Source: Nocardia sp. BMG51109 (GTDB lineage: Bacteria; Actinomycetota; Actinomycetes; Mycobacteriales; Mycobacteriaceae). From it: a stretch of DNA of 64,000 nt. The notes under the pieces are model-generated. The model did not search any database. It was not told the origin of the DNA and was given only the letters and a program-made list of their open reading frames with translations. Positions within the stretch are counted from its first letter, which is position 1. Each line of letters opens with the position of its first letter. The DNA lies in contig NZ_JAFQ01000004.1 in NCBI RefSeq assembly GCF_000526215.1, positions 4,712,001-4,776,000 of the forward strand, read 5' to 3'. Positions 24,568-33,453 of this stretch are shown piece by piece. The translations under genes and the position numbers were made by a program.

Positions 24568-26094
24568 ATGGCGTTCACCGAAACTCGCAGCGCATCGCTG
24601 TATCCGTCGCGCTGGTTGCCGACGTTCCTCCGCTGGCACCGCACCCGGGTGTCGTGGTGGCAGTCGTGGAAGCTGGCACTGGCGGTGCTGCCCCGGCTGC
24701 GGGACAAGACGGTCGTGGAGTACATCAACGAGCTCCCCGGACAGGACGACGTCATGGTGGCGCGGGTGCCGTTCCTGAAGCTGGTGATCGTGCGCAGCCC
24801 GGAACTGGCGCGGCAGGTGCTGATCTCGAATCAGAACAACTACGCCAAGAGCGCCGAATACGACATGCTGGCAGTCGCTTTCGGCCGCGGTCTCGTGACC
24901 GATCTCGACGACCAGCGCTGGATGCGCAATCGCCGGCTGGTGCAGCCCGTCTTCGGCAGGCGCAACCTCGATCGGTTCGCCGGCCCGATGACCGCCGCCG
25001 CGGGCGATGCCGCCGCGCGGATCATGGAGCTGAGCCGCGGGGGAGCGCCGGTCGACATCAACGCCGAGATGAACCGGCTGACCCTGGATGTCGTGGCCCG
25101 CACCATGTTCGGCACCGATCTGTCCGGCCCGATGACGGAGGTGCGGTTGTCGTCGCTGCTGCGCTACTTCGGCGTCGGCTTCGTGACGAACCTGAGCCGG
25201 CCGATCCGCGCCATGTCGACCTGGGTGCTGAGGCACGGCCCGCACCCGGAGGCCGCCGAGAACCCGCGGCTGCCGATGCGGGTGATGCGCGTGCTGAGCT
25301 GGGTGCTGGCACCGCGGGCGATGCGCGATCTGCGGCACGTCGAGGGCGTGGTCGACGGGCTGATCGCCGACCATCGCGGCGGCCGGATCACCCGCACGGA
25401 CAACCTGCTGGCCCTGCTGATGGAGGCTCGCGATCCCGAAACCGGGTACGCCTACACCGACGAGGAGATCCACGACGAGCTGATGACCTTCATCGGCGCC
25501 GGTATGGAAACCACGGCCACGGCGCTGGCTTGGGCGTGGTACCTGCTCGGCCGGAATCCCGATGTGCGGCAGCGCCTCTACGACGAACTCGAGACCGTGC
25601 TGGGCGGGCGCACGCCCACCGCGGAGGACGTCGATCGGCTGCCGTGGACGAAAGCCGTTGTCGCGGAGACCATGCGGGTGTATCCGCCGATCCTCGGCCT
25701 GGCGCGGGTGGCGATCGGTGACGACGTCCTCGGCGGCTACCCGATCAAGGCGGGCACCACGATCTCGATCGCCCTGCACGGCTTGCACTACAACGACCGG
25801 GTCTGGGACAACCCCGAACTCTTCGACCCCACCCGCTACCTGGCCGAGAACCTGCGGCCGGCGCAGAAGCACGCGTCGCTGCCGTTCGGCGCGGGCAAGC
25901 GGATGTGCGTCGCCTCCGGCTTCGCCACCATGGAGGCGGTGCTCGCGCTGGCGACGGTGACGCAGCGGATCGAGCTGAACCCCCACGACGACAAGCCGGT
26001 CCGGCGGCAGTTCTCGTTCACCGGCGGTCCGGACGACCCGATCCTGATGGATCCGGTGCGCCGTGACACGCGTCGCACGGAGCTGCCCGCGTAG
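24568..26094 (+). CDS. Cytochrome P450
   Basis: 508 residues. The I-helix oxygen-binding motif is GAGMETTATALAW. The K-helix ExxR is in ETMRVYPPI, and the heme-thiolate loop is FGAGKRMCVA with Cys447. The final Gly of the usual FxxGxRxCxG is Ala here. The length and the H-helix to K-helix spacing resemble CYP4/CYP102-like fatty-acid hydroxylases more than the 400-residue bacterial class. There is no signal peptide and no fused reductase, so it needs a ferredoxin partner. GGAGGCAG precedes ATG 24568. The substrate is unknown. Confidence 0.9.
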   Translation: MAFTETRSASLYPSRWLPTFLRWHRTRVSWWQSWKLALAVLPRLRDKTVVEYINELPGQDDVMVARVPFLKLVIVRSPELARQVLISNQNNYAKSAEYDMLAVAFGRGLVTDLDDQRWMRNRRLVQPVFGRRNLDRFAGPMTAAAGDAAARIMELSRGGAPVDINAEMNRLTLDVVARTMFGTDLSGPMTEVRLSSLLRYFGVGFVTNLSRPIRAMSTWVLRHGPHPEAAENPRLPMRVMRVLSWVLAPRAMRDLRHVEGVVDGLIADHRGGRITRTDNLLALLMEARDPETGYAYTDEEIHDELMTFIGAGMETTATALAWAWYLLGRNPDVRQRLYDELETVLGGRTPTAEDVDRLPWTKAVVAETMRVYPPILGLARVAIGDDVLGGYPIKAGTTISIALHGLHYNDRVWDNPELFDPTRYLAENLRPAQKHASLPFGAGKRMCVASGFATMEAVLALATVTQRIELNPHDDKPVRRQFSFTGGPDDPILMDPVRRDTRRTELPA

Positions 26095-26294
26095 GCCGCA
26101 CGGCGCTGCCCGCACAGGCTGTCCGAGGTCCGATCGACCTCGTCGTGCCCGGAGCGCGACGCCTACGCCGGTGCCGTCGGGGTCATGGCTGTGGCATCGC
26201 AGGCATCGCAAACTCCGGGGCGAGCCGGCCTTGCGGCCGAACCCGCGTCGTCGGAAAGTCCACGGCGACCGGCGTCTTCACTCGAAACAGGTGA

Positions 26295-27032
26295 TCAGTG
26301 CCGAATCAGGTAGTCGGTGCCGCCGATGTACACCGTGTGCCCGGGCTCGGCGGCCGCCTCGGTGGCGTCGGCGACCGCGGTGGCGAACTCCTCGACCGTC
26401 GGCAGCGGGCCGTGCTCGGCGCGGGCGGCGACGGCGTCCGGATCGCGACGCCGCAGCAGCCGGACGATGATCGTACCGTCGATCATATCACCGGACACCA
26501 CCGTGAAACCGATACCGCGCGAGCTGAATTCGGGTACCAACGCGCGCAGCGCATCCTCACCGGCCCGCTTGCTCGCCGCGATCGGCTCGTAGGCCTCCGG
26601 GACCGGCTTGCGGCCGTGGAAATGGGCCTGATGGCTGGTGACGAAGACGATACGCGCCCCGGATCGTAGGTGCGGCAACGCGAATCGCACCAGTCGAAGC
26701 TGTGCGTCGCGGTTGATCGCCATCGCGTAGTCGGCTGGAGCGCCCTGTTCCAGTCCTCCGGAAGCGTTGAGCACCAGCACATCCAGCTTCCCGAACCGTC
26801 GCACCACGTCGTCGACGAGCGATCGTGCCGCCGCTTCGTCGGACAGATCCGCCCCGGCGATCGATGCGCTGCCACCGGCCGCCCCGATATCGTCGGCGAG
26901 TTGCTGTGCGCGCCTTTGTTTCTCGCGGTAGTTGAGCACCACATGGTCACCCCGTGCCGCGAGGATCCGGGCGGTCTGCGCACCGATCCCGCGAGACGCC
27001 CCGGTCACCAGCGCGATTCGCTGCCCATCCAC
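26295..27032 (-). CDS. SDR-family oxidoreductase with displaced catalytic Tyr
   Basis: 245 residues. The cofactor motif is TGASRGIGAQTARILAARG near the N-terminus, and NASGG takes the NNAG position. After the Ser-containing strand (VFVTSHQAHFHG) comes EAYEPIAASKRAGEDAL. The Lys and the ASK are in place, but the residue four before Lys is Ile, and the nearest Tyr is seven before. The normal YxxxK is therefore not present. Start GTG 27032 has GGAGG 6 nt upstream. It diverges from an HxlR regulator 53 bp away, a common pairing for a repressor and its redox target. Confidence 0.82.
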   Translation of the reverse strand: MDGQRIALVTGASRGIGAQTARILAARGDHVVLNYREKQRRAQQLADDIGAAGGSASIAGADLSDEAAARSLVDDVVRRFGKLDVLVLNASGGLEQGAPADYAMAINRDAQLRLVRFALPHLRSGARIVFVTSHQAHFHGRKPVPEAYEPIAASKRAGEDALRALVPEFSSRGIGFTVVSGDMIDGTIIVRLLRRRDPDAVAARAEHGPLPTVEEFATAVADATEAAAEPGHTVYIGGTDYLIRH

Positions 27033-27085
27033 CGCACACCTCCGCTCGAACGCTTCTGTTTCAGAACCAACTATGCTGCTTCGAA

Positions 27086-27421
27086 ATGAGAAGCGCAAGA
27101 CGGGCCGGCGCGCGGCCGGGGGATCCCGCGCCGATCCACGCGGCAATGGACCTGCTCGGTCAGCGCTGGATGCTGCGCGTCGTCTGGGAGCTCGAGCCGG
27201 GGCCGATCGGCTTCCTGGAACTGCGCCGCCGCATGGGTAACTGCTCGTCGAGCATGCTGTCGGTACGGCTGCAGAACCTGCAGGCCGCCGGTCTGGCCGT
27301 GAAGCGGCCCGACAAGGCGTACGAGCTGACCGCCGCCGGAGCGGAACTCGCCACCGCCCTGCACTCGCTGTGGAACTGGTCGCGGCACCGGCTCGGCGGC
27401 GGGGGCGGCCCTGCCGAGTAA
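27086..27421 (+). CDS. HxlR-family transcriptional regulator
   Basis: 111 residues with the HxlR winged helix: IHAAMDLLGQRWMLRVVWEL, GPIGFLELRRRMGNCSSSML, SVRLQNLQAAGLAVKRP and YELTAAGAELATAL. HxlR proteins often sense electrophiles and repress a divergent oxidoreductase. The 53-bp gap to the SDR includes partly inverted GCTTCTGTTTC and GAAATGAGAAGC blocks that might be its site. ATG 27086 is the first plausible start; no strong ribosome site is seen. Confidence 0.82.
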   Translation: MRSARRAGARPGDPAPIHAAMDLLGQRWMLRVVWELEPGPIGFLELRRRMGNCSSSMLSVRLQNLQAAGLAVKRPDKAYELTAAGAELATALHSLWNWSRHRLGGGGGPAE

Positions 27422-27572
27422 AGTGTCCGGGCAGGTCATCGCCGCGGCGGCGGTGATTTTGCGCGTGCCGCGTGCGAATGCGGCGCGGATGGGTCATGAT
27501 CCGGGTCTGATCGGTGTGTCGGAGCTTCGCCACGCCGATATCGGTGAACGGCGGCTGGATGGAGGCGGACGC

Positions 27573-28022
27573 GTGCGGAGGATCGATTTCCCGGCTGCTC
27601 GCCGCGGGCTCGCCGCCGCGGCGGCGGTGTCGGCGGTGCTGATGGCCGCGGGCTGCGGTGGTGAGGATGCCGGTGCGACGAAGTCCGCGGCCGCGGCTCC
27701 GGTGGCGAACACGCCACCGGAAGTGATCGGCTGTTCGTTCGACAAACCCGCCGTTCGGCCGCCGGATCTCATCCTCGCGTGCGCCGACCTCGGGGTGCGG
27801 GTCGAGCGGATCGAGTGGCAGTCCTGGGGTCCGGACAAGGCCGAGGGCGACGGCATCGAACATCTCAACACCTGCGATCCGAACTGCGCGGCCGGGCACT
27901 TCATCGACAAGCCGGTCCATCTGATCCTGTCCGACGTGATCGAGCCCGGTCACGTATTCACCAAGGCCACCACCATCGATGAGCAGGGCGTCACGCTCAC
28001 TCAGCCGCTGACCAAGCGCTGA
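27573..28022 (+). CDS. Putative lipoprotein of unknown function
   Basis: 149 residues from GTG 27573 (GGAGGCGGAC just upstream). A twin-Arg/Ala-rich leader ends in VLMAAGCGG, a lipobox-like site with lipidated Cys. The mature part begins with a low-complexity stretch and then VIGCSFDKPAVRPPDLILACADLG and HLNTCDPNCAAGHF, containing four cysteines likely to pair. It would be anchored outside the membrane. The family is not recognised. The next operon starts 124 bp downstream. Confidence 0.7.
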   Translation: MRRIDFPAARRGLAAAAAVSAVLMAAGCGGEDAGATKSAAAAPVANTPPEVIGCSFDKPAVRPPDLILACADLGVRVERIEWQSWGPDKAEGDGIEHLNTCDPNCAAGHFIDKPVHLILSDVIEPGHVFTKATTIDEQGVTLTQPLTKR

Positions 28023-28146
28023 GCCGCCCGCTCCGCGCCGCTAGGTGTTACTCCTGGTCCCATGTATAGGTAGACTCTTGCTACGTTGGTGAAGCAATGG
28101 CTGTTGACGAGGCGCCGGCAGCCGGACCGGAACACCTGGAGTACCG

Positions 28147-29052
28147 ATGAAGTTACTGCCCTTTCGCGCGCGCCGCGGCCCGATGGATCCGGGTGAGGTG
28201 GCCCTGCAGGCGCGCAATGTGCGGTTCGACTGGCGCGAGACGCCATTGCACTGGATGCCGGCCGAGCCGATCGCCTCGCACCTGATCAACGCGCTGAACC
28301 TGCTGCTGCCCGAGGGCGAGCGGATGTTCTGCCGCACGTTCTCCGAGGCGCTTCCGCTGGTCAAGGACGAGAAACTGCGCGAGCAGATGCTCGGTTTCAT
28401 CGGCCAGGAGTCGATGCACGCCGAGACCCACAACGGGGTGCTCGACGAGGTGCTGTCGGCGCACGGCATCGATGTCGAGCCGTACGTGCGGCAGATGGAG
28501 TTCCTGTTCCGCGAGACGCTCGGGCCCCGTGCCGACGACAACGCCCGCGCGCAGTTCCAGGCGCTGGTGGAGCGCCTGGGCTTCATCGCCACGCTCGAGC
28601 ATTTCTTCGCCTTCCTCGGCGACTGGGTGCTCAACGCCGATCTCGAGCGGTTCGGCGCCGACCCGAACGTGCTGGACCTGTTCCGCTGGCACGGTGCGGA
28701 GGAGGTCGAGCACCGCTTCGTCGCCCACGAGGTCGCCGAGTACTTCGACGTCGGCTACGTCCGGCGCTGCGCGCTGATGCTGGTGGTCTTCCCGATCTTC
28801 CTGTCGCTGGTGTTGCGCGGGACGAAATATCTTGTGCACGAGGACTCCTCGCTTCCCGACATGCGGTACCCGCGGCTGGTCGCGAAGGTCTTCGCGTCGA
28901 TGTGGCGCGGTGCGCTGCCCGGTGTCCCGTCATTACTGTGGAGCGCACTGTCGGTCTTCCAGCCCGGCTACACCCCGGCGGCGGTCGGCTCCACCGCACA
29001 GGCCGTCGCCTACCTGGCCAAGTCGCCGGCGGCGCGGGCGACGGCGTCGTGA
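28147..29052 (+). CDS. PF10118-type predicted metal-dependent hydrolase
   Basis: 301 residues. Helical metal-binding motifs are visible: GFIGQESMHAETHN, ATLEHFFAFLGDW and WHGAEEVEHRFVAHEVAEYF, carrying Glu/His pairs like those of ferritin-like di-iron proteins. Family PF10118 is annotated only as a predicted metal-dependent hydrolase. It starts at ATG 28147 and overlaps the next gene as GTGA, so it forms an operon with the ferredoxin-type reductase and EphD. A di-iron oxygenase fed by the adjacent reductase is an attractive inference. Confidence 0.78.
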   Translation: MKLLPFRARRGPMDPGEVALQARNVRFDWRETPLHWMPAEPIASHLINALNLLLPEGERMFCRTFSEALPLVKDEKLREQMLGFIGQESMHAETHNGVLDEVLSAHGIDVEPYVRQMEFLFRETLGPRADDNARAQFQALVERLGFIATLEHFFAFLGDWVLNADLERFGADPNVLDLFRWHGAEEVEHRFVAHEVAEYFDVGYVRRCALMLVVFPIFLSLVLRGTKYLVHEDSSLPDMRYPRLVAKVFASMWRGALPGVPSLLWSALSVFQPGYTPAAVGSTAQAVAYLAKSPAARATAS

Positions 29053-30158
29053 CCGTCCGGCGTCCCGCGCCGTCCGAGCCGCCGGTCGATCTGTACGGCC
29101 GCCGCCGGCCGGACCGCGCGATGCGGGTGTTCCATGCCGTCGCCGAGACCCGTTTCCGATGGACGACCTTGATCAACCGGAAGGATCCCGCGGGCCGCGT
29201 GGACGATCGGCGGCTGGACCTGACGGTCGTGCAGCGCCGCGTCGAGGCTCACGACACCGACGTCGTGAGCCTGCTGCTCGCCGCGCCCGATGGCCGCGCG
29301 CTGCCGCCGTGGCGGCCCGGCGCGCATCTGGACGTGGAACTGCCGTCGGGACGGCTGCGCCAGTACTCGCTGTGCGGCGACCCGGCCGACCGGCACGGCT
29401 ATCGGATCGCGGTGCGTCGCATTCCCGGCGGTGGCGGCGGTTCGCGCGAGGTGCACGACGCACTGCGGATCGGCAGCCGGGTGACGGTCCGGGGTCCGCG
29501 CAACGCCTTCCCGTTCGTGCCGCCGGGGTACGGATCCGACTCCGCCCGAGTGCATTTCGTGGCCGGCGGCATCGGCGTGACACCGATCCTGCCGATGGTG
29601 CGGATGGCGCATCGGCTCGGTATCGACTGGTCGATGGTGTACGCCGGGCGCAGCCGCGACACCCTCCCCTTCCTCGACGAGATCGACAGCTTCGGCGGCC
29701 GGGTGACCGTGCGCACCGACGACGAGCACGGCCTGCCCATCGCGGCGGACCTGCTGCCGGGCGTCGGGCCCGACACCGCGGTCTACTGCTGCGGTCCGGT
29801 GCCGATGACCGCGCTGGTCGCGGAGGGCGTGCGGACCCTGCCCGGCGTCGAACTGCACTCCGAACGGTTCTCCGCGCCGCCGGTGGTCGACGGCAAGCCG
29901 TTCACGATCGAGCTGGCCCGCACCGGTGAGGTGATCGAGGTACCGGCCGACCGTTCGGCGCTGGAGGAGGTGCTGGCGGTGCGTCCGGACACCGCGTACT
30001 CCTGCCGTCAGGGCTTCTGCCGCACCTGCGCCGTGCGGGTGCTGTCCGGCGTGGTCGACCACCGCGACACGGTGCTCACCCCCGAGGAACGTGCCGACGG
30101 GGAGCTGCTGATCTGCGTATCCCGCTGTGCCGGTGAACGTCTCGTACTGGATCTCTAG
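29049..30158 (+). CDS. Ferredoxin reductase-type oxidoreductase (PDR/VanB family)
   Basis: 369 residues from GTG 29049, overlapping the previous stop. Order: an FMN/FAD barrel with LRQYSLCGDPADRHGYRIAV, an NAD-binding domain with VAGGIGVTPILPMVRMA and VYCCGPVPM, then a C-terminal plant-type ferredoxin with CRQGFCRTCAVRVLSG and a fourth Cys in LICVSRC. It passes electrons from NAD(P)H to an oxygenase. The upstream PF10118 protein, or a P450, is the likely acceptor. Confidence 0.9.
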   Translation: MTVRRPAPSEPPVDLYGRRRPDRAMRVFHAVAETRFRWTTLINRKDPAGRVDDRRLDLTVVQRRVEAHDTDVVSLLLAAPDGRALPPWRPGAHLDVELPSGRLRQYSLCGDPADRHGYRIAVRRIPGGGGGSREVHDALRIGSRVTVRGPRNAFPFVPPGYGSDSARVHFVAGGIGVTPILPMVRMAHRLGIDWSMVYAGRSRDTLPFLDEIDSFGGRVTVRTDDEHGLPIAADLLPGVGPDTAVYCCGPVPMTALVAEGVRTLPGVELHSERFSAPPVVDGKPFTIELARTGEVIEVPADRSALEEVLAVRPDTAYSCRQGFCRTCAVRVLSGVVDHRDTVLTPEERADGELLICVSRCAGERLVLDL

Positions 30159-30199
30159 CACGTACCACCCCGCACGACGAAGCGCCGAAGGAGAACACA

Positions 30200-31963
30200 G
30201 TGACCGATGAGAGGCCCTTTGCGGATGTCGAGCGGACCGTGCGCAGCGGCGAATTCGAGCTTGCCGTCTACGAATACGGCGCACCGAACGCCGAGACCGT
30301 GGTGCTGGTGCACGGCTGGCCCGACGACCACCATCTGTGGGACCGGGTTGTCCCGTTGCTGGCCAACCGCTTTCACGTCGTAGCCTACGACACCCGCGGG
30401 CACGGCCGGTCCACCCGTACTGCGCGCACGCAGGACTATCGCCTGGACCGGTTCGCCGCCGACTTCTTCGCCGTCGCCGACGCCGTGAGCCCGGATGAGC
30501 CCGTGCACGTGCTCGCGCACGATTGGGGTTCGGTCGAGATGTGGGAGGCGGTGTGCGAGCCGCGCGCCGCCGATCGCATCGCGTCGTTCACCTCGGTGTC
30601 CGGGCCGAACCTCGACCATATGGGAAAGTGGATGCGCGCCAAACTGTCTCGCGGCGCGATGTGGGGTCCGTTCACGCAGCTGCTCTCGTCCACGTACACC
30701 TTCCTGTTCATGACACCCGGTGTGCCGAAGGTGGTGCTGCGGCCGCTGTCGATGGAGAAGGTCTGGCAGCGTTTCGTCGGGCTGATGAACGAAACCTCCC
30801 CGCGGAACGTCGCATTGGGCCCGACGTTCCGTGCGGACTTCTTCGACGGGATGCGGATCTACCGCGCCAATATCCTGCAGCGCGTGCTGAACCCCCGGGA
30901 GCGCCGCACCGAGGTCCCGGTGCAGCTGATCATCGCGCGCCGCGATGTCGCGGTGCGGCCCGCGGGATACGCCGACACCCGGCAGTGGGCGCCGCGACTG
31001 TGGCGGCGCGAGGTCGGCGGAGGCCACTGGCTGCCGTTCTCGCATCCGGAACTATTGGCCACGGCCACAACCGAACTCGTCGAATCGATCGGCGGCGGTC
31101 CGCAGGCGCGGGGGCTGCGGCGGGCCGAGGTGGGCCGGGAACGCCGTCCGTTCGGCGACAACCTGGTGGTGATCACCGGCGGCGGCAGCGGAATCGGCCG
31201 CGAGACGGCGCTGGAGTTCGCGCGGCGCGGTGCCGAAATCGTCCTGTCGGACCTCGATCTCGAGGCGGCGAAACAGACCGCCGAACTCGTCACGGCCGCC
31301 GGGGGTGTCGCGCACACGTACGAGCTGGACGTCTCCGACGAGACCGCCGTGGCCGAGCACGCCGCCATCGTGCTCGCCGCACACGGCGTGCCCGACATCC
31401 TGATCAACAACGCGGGCATCGGTCAGGCCGGCGATTTCTTCGCCACCAGCGCGGCCGAATTCGACCGGGTGATGCGGGTGAACCTCGGGGGAGTGGTCAA
31501 CGGCTGCCGCACCTTCGGCGCCGCGATGGCCGAACGCGGTCTCGGCGGGCACATCGTGAACCTGTCCAGCATGGCCGCCTACACCCCGCAGCGCGGGTTC
31601 AGCGCGTACTCGACCAGCAAGTCGGCGGTGTTCATGTTCTCCGACTGCCTGCGCGCCGAACTGGCCGGCAAGGGCATCGAGGTGCACACCATCTGCCCCG
31701 GCATCGTGCACACCAATATTGTTGCCGCGACCAGGTTTTCGGGCCTCTCCGCCGAGGAGGAGGCCGACAGGCAGACCCGGTACGACGACCTCTACCGGAT
31801 GCGCGGCTACGGCCCGGAGAAGGTGGCCGCCCAGATCGTCCAGGCCGTCGAACGCGGCCGCGCGGTCGTCCCCGTCACCCCGGAGGCCCATCTCCGATAC
31901 CACTTCCACCGGTTCGCCCCCGCCCTGGACCGTTTCCTCGCGGCACGGGTGAAGCTGACGTAG
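30200..31963 (+). CDS. ephD: EphD-like fusion: epoxide-hydrolase fold plus SDR
   Basis: 587 residues in two domains. Residues 1-290 are an alpha/beta-hydrolase of epoxide hydrolase type: VVLVHGWPDDHHLWDRV oxyanion region, nucleophile Asp108 in LAHDWGS, and His in VGGGHWLPFSHP. Residues 310-587 are a classical SDR with VITGGGSGIGRETALEF, LINNAGIG, NLSSMAAY and YSTSK. This order and length match mycobacterial EphD (Rv2214c), implicated in mycolic-acid modification. It lies 41 bp after the reductase, in one operon. Both catalytic sets appear intact. Confidence 0.88.
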   Translation: MTDERPFADVERTVRSGEFELAVYEYGAPNAETVVLVHGWPDDHHLWDRVVPLLANRFHVVAYDTRGHGRSTRTARTQDYRLDRFAADFFAVADAVSPDEPVHVLAHDWGSVEMWEAVCEPRAADRIASFTSVSGPNLDHMGKWMRAKLSRGAMWGPFTQLLSSTYTFLFMTPGVPKVVLRPLSMEKVWQRFVGLMNETSPRNVALGPTFRADFFDGMRIYRANILQRVLNPRERRTEVPVQLIIARRDVAVRPAGYADTRQWAPRLWRREVGGGHWLPFSHPELLATATTELVESIGGGPQARGLRRAEVGRERRPFGDNLVVITGGGSGIGRETALEFARRGAEIVLSDLDLEAAKQTAELVTAAGGVAHTYELDVSDETAVAEHAAIVLAAHGVPDILINNAGIGQAGDFFATSAAEFDRVMRVNLGGVVNGCRTFGAAMAERGLGGHIVNLSSMAAYTPQRGFSAYSTSKSAVFMFSDCLRAELAGKGIEVHTICPGIVHTNIVAATRFSGLSAEEEADRQTRYDDLYRMRGYGPEKVAAQIVQAVERGRAVVPVTPEAHLRYHFHRFAPALDRFLAARVKLT

Positions 31964-32025
31964 CCGGTCCGCCCTCCAACCGAACATTAAGCAGGTCATA
32001 GGGCTCCGTACTTACGTTGCGGTGC

Positions 32026-32196
32026 ATGGAAACTGTGACCGTGGTCGTGGCCATTGCCCTGATCTGCGGGTGCGTCGTGCTCATCGGCAGGTCGGTGGCG
32101 TTTTCCCGGAACCACGGCGGTCACGGATACGACGACACCGGCTACTGCGACGAGACGTGCGGCGATCCCGACGACGGGTGCTTCGAAGGACCGTGA
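32026..32196 (+). CDS. Small membrane protein with Cys-rich tail (first of a tandem set)
   Basis: 56 residues. A single N-terminal membrane helix (VTVVVAIALICGCVVLIG) is followed by a polar tail, NHGGHGYDDTGYCDETCGDP, then DDGCFEGP, with three tail cysteines. It precedes two related small genes on the same strand (32276, 32647). The reading frame was found directly in the sequence. The tail is less Gly-rich than its neighbours, so membership in the same family is inferred from size, layout and position. Confidence 0.5.
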   Translation: METVTVVVAIALICGCVVLIGRSVAFSRNHGGHGYDDTGYCDETCGDPDDGCFEGP

Positions 32197-32275
32197 CGCG
32201 CGGTCGAGTACCGTTCGCCGCCACGGCAACTGGATCTTTGGCCGATCTTTGGCGAGACGGGCTACCGTCCGCGGT

Positions 32276-32551
32276 ATGGGAACAGCGGGAGTAATCATCT
32301 GGGTGGCCATGGTGCTCGTCGTCATCGCGGGCAGCGTGTGGAGTGCGAGGTCCGGCAGATCTCGCCGGCGGCGCGACCGGTGGCGGCACGGCCGATCCGG
32401 ATACGGCGGCGGGACCTACTCGGACGGCGGCTCCTTCGGCGGCGGCGACAGCGGCAACGGCTGCGGTGGGGGAGGCGGCTGCGGCGGCGGCTCCTGCGGG
32501 GGCGGCGGAGGCGGCGGCTGCGGTGGAGGCGGCGGTGGCGGGGGCAGCTGA
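32276..32551 (+). CDS. Small membrane protein with Gly/Cys-repeat tail
   Basis: 91 residues from ATG 32276. One membrane helix (GVIIWVAMVLVVIAGSVW), an Arg-rich stop-transfer (RSGRSRRRRDRWRHGRSG), then a tail made almost wholly of Gly and Cys (GCGGGGGCGGGSCGGGG and on). Such CGGG tails occur in actinobacterial small membrane proteins near GRDP-like genes. Its upstream 90 bp is similar to the upstream region of the next gene. No ribosome site of normal strength is seen. Function is unknown; metal binding or cross-linking at the cell surface is possible. Confidence 0.6.
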   Translation: MGTAGVIIWVAMVLVVIAGSVWSARSGRSRRRRDRWRHGRSGYGGGTYSDGGSFGGGDSGNGCGGGGGCGGGSCGGGGGGGCGGGGGGGGS

Positions 32552-32646
32552 GCCGCACCGTGCCGGGCCACCATCGACGAGTACCGAGACGCCACGGCAA
32601 CCGAATCTTCGGCGCACCTTTGGGAAGTCCGAATACGTTCCGGAAC

Positions 32647-32865
32647 ATGGGAATTGGGGGAGTAATCGGCTATGTGGCGATGGTGGGCGTCATTGTCGCG
32701 GTCGGCGTGTGGGGCGTGCGGTCCGGCACATCACCGCGGAGGCACGGCCGGTGGGAGTACGGCCGCGCCGGATGCGGCGGCGGCCGGTACCACTCGGGTG
32801 GCGTCGGCATTTCCTCTAGCGACGGTGGTGGCGATTCCAGCGGTGGAGGCTGCGGCGGCGGCTGA
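32647..32865 (+). CDS. Small membrane protein with Gly/Cys tail (paralog)
   Basis: 72 residues from ATG 32647: membrane helix GGVIGYVAMVGVIVAVGVWG, basic segment RSGTSPRRHGRWEYGRAG, and tail CGGGRYHSGGVG...GGGDSSGGGCGGG. It is clearly paralogous to the 32276 gene (shared MG-GGVI--VAM start, VW..RSG, GR.GYGGG). It ends 18 bp before the convergent GRDP-like gene. Confidence 0.6.
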   Translation: MGIGGVIGYVAMVGVIVAVGVWGVRSGTSPRRHGRWEYGRAGCGGGRYHSGGVGISSSDGGGDSSGGGCGGG

Positions 32866-32883
32866 GCCGGACCCGGCCGGTCC

Positions 32884-33393
32884 TCAGCGGGAATCGGCGG
32901 CGCGCAGGTCGGATTCGATGATCTCGACGCGTCCGCGCGGGATTCCCCACGGCCGTTCGACGCCCACCCTGCTGTCGAGATCCCACAGCACACACTCCTC
33001 GCCCGGCCGGGCCACCATCGACCACGCGACGACGGTCCGGCCCAGTTGGGAGTCCATGGCATCTCCGGCCTCTCCGGAGCCGCTCGACGGCCCGTCACCC
33101 TCGGGAAAGTGATGCAGGAACCGGCCGTAGGCCGCGTCGCAGAATCGGGCGTATCGGGTGGTGCAGAGAATGAGCCCATGCCACGCCTCGTCGACGGCAT
33201 GCGAGGGCATGCCGATCACCTGGTCGTCGCGCATGGCCGCACCGCAGCAGCGCAGCCACTGTCGCAGGCCGGTTTCCACCAGCTCACGCGGCTGCCACGG
33301 ACAGGTCTTGAACACCGCCTCCGACAGCTGTAGATCGTCCACGGCCCGGTGCACCCGGCTCAGGTCGATGCGGCGCAACCGTTGAAACAGCAC
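32884..33393 (-). CDS. GRDP-like (glycine-rich domain-associated) protein
   Basis: 169 residues from GTG 33393. The core VDEAWHGLILCTTRYARFCDAAYGRFLHHFPEG matches the D-x-x-W-H-x-x-I-L...Y..FC....G.FLHH pattern of GRDP-like proteins, first known from plant glycine-rich-domain proteins. In plants the Gly-rich part is on the same chain; here the neighbours encode separate Gly/Cys-rich proteins. The C-terminal third is not recognised. Invariant Trp and His residues suggest a binding pocket, but no activity is known to me. Confidence 0.68.
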   Translation of the reverse strand: MLFQRLRRIDLSRVHRAVDDLQLSEAVFKTCPWQPRELVETGLRQWLRCCGAAMRDDQVIGMPSHAVDEAWHGLILCTTRYARFCDAAYGRFLHHFPEGDGPSSGSGEAGDAMDSQLGRTVVAWSMVARPGEECVLWDLDSRVGVERPWGIPRGRVEIIESDLRAADSR

Positions 33394-33453
33394 GATTCAC
33401 AGTATGGTCGCGAGAATCCGGCGGGCAACTCGTAGCATCCGTCCGGCTCGGCG

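Noticed and set aside
26295..27953. 552-codon frame suggesting a longer SDR
   Set aside because: The extra N-terminal part is antisense to the HxlR and lipoprotein genes; the SDR start is set by GGAGG before GTG 27032.
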